In this document: piece by piece, positions 62,811 through 64,000 of the stretch | How positions within the stretch are numbered: position 1 is the first letter of the stretch | Layout: every line of letters starts with the position of its first letter | DNA from: Amaranthus tricolor | Lineage: Eukaryota > Streptophyta > Magnoliopsida > Caryophyllales > Amaranthaceae | Assembly (NCBI RefSeq): GCF_026212465.1 | Contig: NC_080061.1 | Span: 19,950,141-20,014,140 of the forward strand | Direction of reading: 5' to 3' | Length of the DNA stretch: 64,000 nucleotides | Notes under the pieces: generated by a model | Databases searched by the model: none | What the model was told of the DNA's origin: nothing | The model's input: the letters and a program-made list of their open reading frames with translations, nothing else | Program-made: the position numbers and the translations under genes

Positions 62811-63735
62811 AAACGTTTAAACAAACTTAAAACAAAATAGAGTAAAATCAATATTATAGAGCATGTCAGAGATTAAAACAACTTTACATAACTTAGTAAA
62901 TTAACTCGTTACAATATAATTTACCAAGCAATCATAGCAACACAGTTTACTCCATATAGTATATAAAAACACAATAAAAAATATATCTTTTTAAATAGTT
63001 TCCAAAAATACTTAACATAAATCACTAAGTATTTCAAATGTAATAACTTTGAAATCAGAACAATTAATCATATAATCAGAGCATATATCTTATACTCCTA
63101 TCAACAGAACATTCAAAACAATTATTAGAACAGTTCATCATCAGAGTCATCAGAGCAACAGTTCATCAAATAACTTCTATTATCAGAGCAATATAAATCA
63201 ATCTTGATCATAAGCATCAGAGCATCAAGCATTAACAAAAGGTGTTAACTATATACTGACAATAGATTAGCTATATTTTGACAATCAGAGCAAAATCAGC
63301 AAGCAATAAACAATCATCAGCAGCACACAGCCAAATAGCCTTAGATCATGAATCATAACCTTAATCCTAAAGTCCAACATAATAGATATAATCAGAGCTA
63401 AGCATAATCAAGCATTATTTAAGTTTGTGTCAAATATTCCCCCTTTTGACATCATTCAAAAAGAATTGGAGCAATCAAACCACAGCACTAAGCATATAGT
63501 CATAGTCAAAGAGAGAATAAGGATGCACAAAGTAAAAAGCAGTAACAATGAATGCAAACAAGATCAGCTATGATTAATCGTCACAGGTAGTCAGTAGCAT
63601 AAAAGAAAATGTAGTTCATAATAAGAATTAGACAAACAGTACCCCAGCTGGTACAATTGAAGAACAAGAAAAGATTGTTTAATGACAGTGATGGTTGCAA
63701 CAAATAAGAATATATTGAAAAGCTATTAGGAAGAA
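62811..63735 (-). other. Non-coding 3' region of the copia element with a decayed ~34-bp repeat
   Basis: Between the ORF stop and the polypurine tract there is no sizeable open frame. ATCAGAGC (plus strand) occurs exactly at 63,075, 63,149, 63,182, 63,216, 63,284 and 63,391, with near copies at 63,054 and 63,140. Several spacings are about 34 or 68 bp, as if a tandem repeat had decayed. CAGTTCATCA also occurs twice (63,131 and 63,159). Confidence 0.7.
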
Positions 63736-64000
63736 TTAGGACGCAGGAGCTTCATCATCTATATATTCTGTCTCCACCTCCACAGTATTAAATTTTGCAC
63801 CTAGACGAGCCTCCATTTGAGTCATCTGGTCAGTTAGTGAGGCTAAGGAAACACGAACTTCATCTTGAAATTTAAAGAAGCGATCCTGCAATTCATCAAG
63901 TTTTAGGAGAATGGAGTTTAAAGGAGCTGTAGGAACTGTTGTTCTGGTCAAAGCCTTGGTGTGGAGATGTGTGAACAAGTGGTGGTGAAGTTTGTATTGG
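63736..64000 (-). CDS. C-terminal part of a post-pol ORF with coiled coil (env-like position), partial
   Basis: The frame is open from the window edge to a stop at 63,736; the TTG at 63,978 is not a convincing start, because the frame continues upstream through QYKLHHH. About 40 residues, from LNSILLKLDELQDRFFKFQ to LTDQMTQMEARLGAKF, have hydrophobic residues at heptad spacing and look like an amphipathic coiled coil. The last residues are acidic (VEVETEYIDDEAPAS). No transmembrane segment lies in the visible part. SIRE-type copia elements carry an extra ORF here, called env-like, with a predicted coiled coil, and I infer that identity from position and structure. It could instead be the C-terminus of a captured gene. 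Confidence 0.5.
   Translation of the reverse strand, partial: QYKLHHHLFTHLHTKALTRTTVPTAPLNSILLKLDELQDRFFKFQDEVRVSLASLTDQMTQMEARLGAKFNTVEVETEYIDDEAPAS

Larger units (their letters stand above)
61350..64000 (-). mobile_element. 3' end of a Ty1/copia LTR retrotransposon, probably SIRE/Maximus type (continues past the window)
   Basis: An LTR with TG...CA termini starts exactly where the satellite stops. It is followed by a minus-strand polypurine tract, about 0.95 kb of non-coding sequence and the C-terminus of an ORF with a coiled coil. The boundary pattern, GTCATCATCAAAAAGGGAGA before TGTTGGACC on the element's strand, and an extra ORF between pol and the 3' LTR are typical of SIRE elements. 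Pol itself is not in the window, so the clade rests on these end features. Target duplication and LTR divergence cannot be checked. Confidence 0.7.

Overview
This is plant nuclear repeat DNA, most likely pericentromeric or centromeric heterochromatin of a flowering plant. About 48 kb is one AT-rich tandem satellite with a monomer of about 168 bp, roughly 285 copies, nearly all carrying CATATG. Three LTR retrotransposon insertions interrupt it, and one 100-bp run of N marks an assembly gap. I find no host single-copy gene, tRNA, rRNA or CRISPR. The species cannot be read from the sequence.

Layout. 1-5427: satellite. 5428-16324: a full-length but mutated Ty3/gypsy chromovirus on the minus strand, probably Tekay/Del lineage, flanked by ATTTT target duplications. 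It reads right to left: 5' LTR, initiator-Met PBS, an acidic ORF of unknown function, gag, protease, RT, RNase H, integrase with GPY module, chromodomain, PPT, 3' LTR. 16330-26270: satellite. 26276-28647: a solo LTR of a related family with AATAT duplications. 28653-38770 and 38871-61349: satellite around the gap, including (about 40.1-59.1 kb) a young higher-order repeat (HOR) whose unit is 13 monomers or about 2176 bp. From 61350 to the window edge: the 3' end of a Ty1/copia element of probable SIRE/Maximus type on the minus strand, with 3' LTR, PPT, a non-coding stretch with a decayed ~34-bp repeat, and the C-terminus of a coiled-coil ORF.

How the parts relate. The satellite evolves by exchange of whole monomers: older flanks are mosaics of kilobase blocks copied 6-15 kb apart, while the HOR core has been homogenised to near identity. 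One duplicated block gives an empty-site copy of the gypsy insertion near 31.35 kb. The gypsy element cannot be autonomous: every coding domain carries stops, frameshifts or lost key residues.

No clearly new biological system is evident. The least explained items are the acidic ORF directly upstream of and in frame with gag, the sharply bounded HOR, and the repeat-rich 3' region of the copia element.
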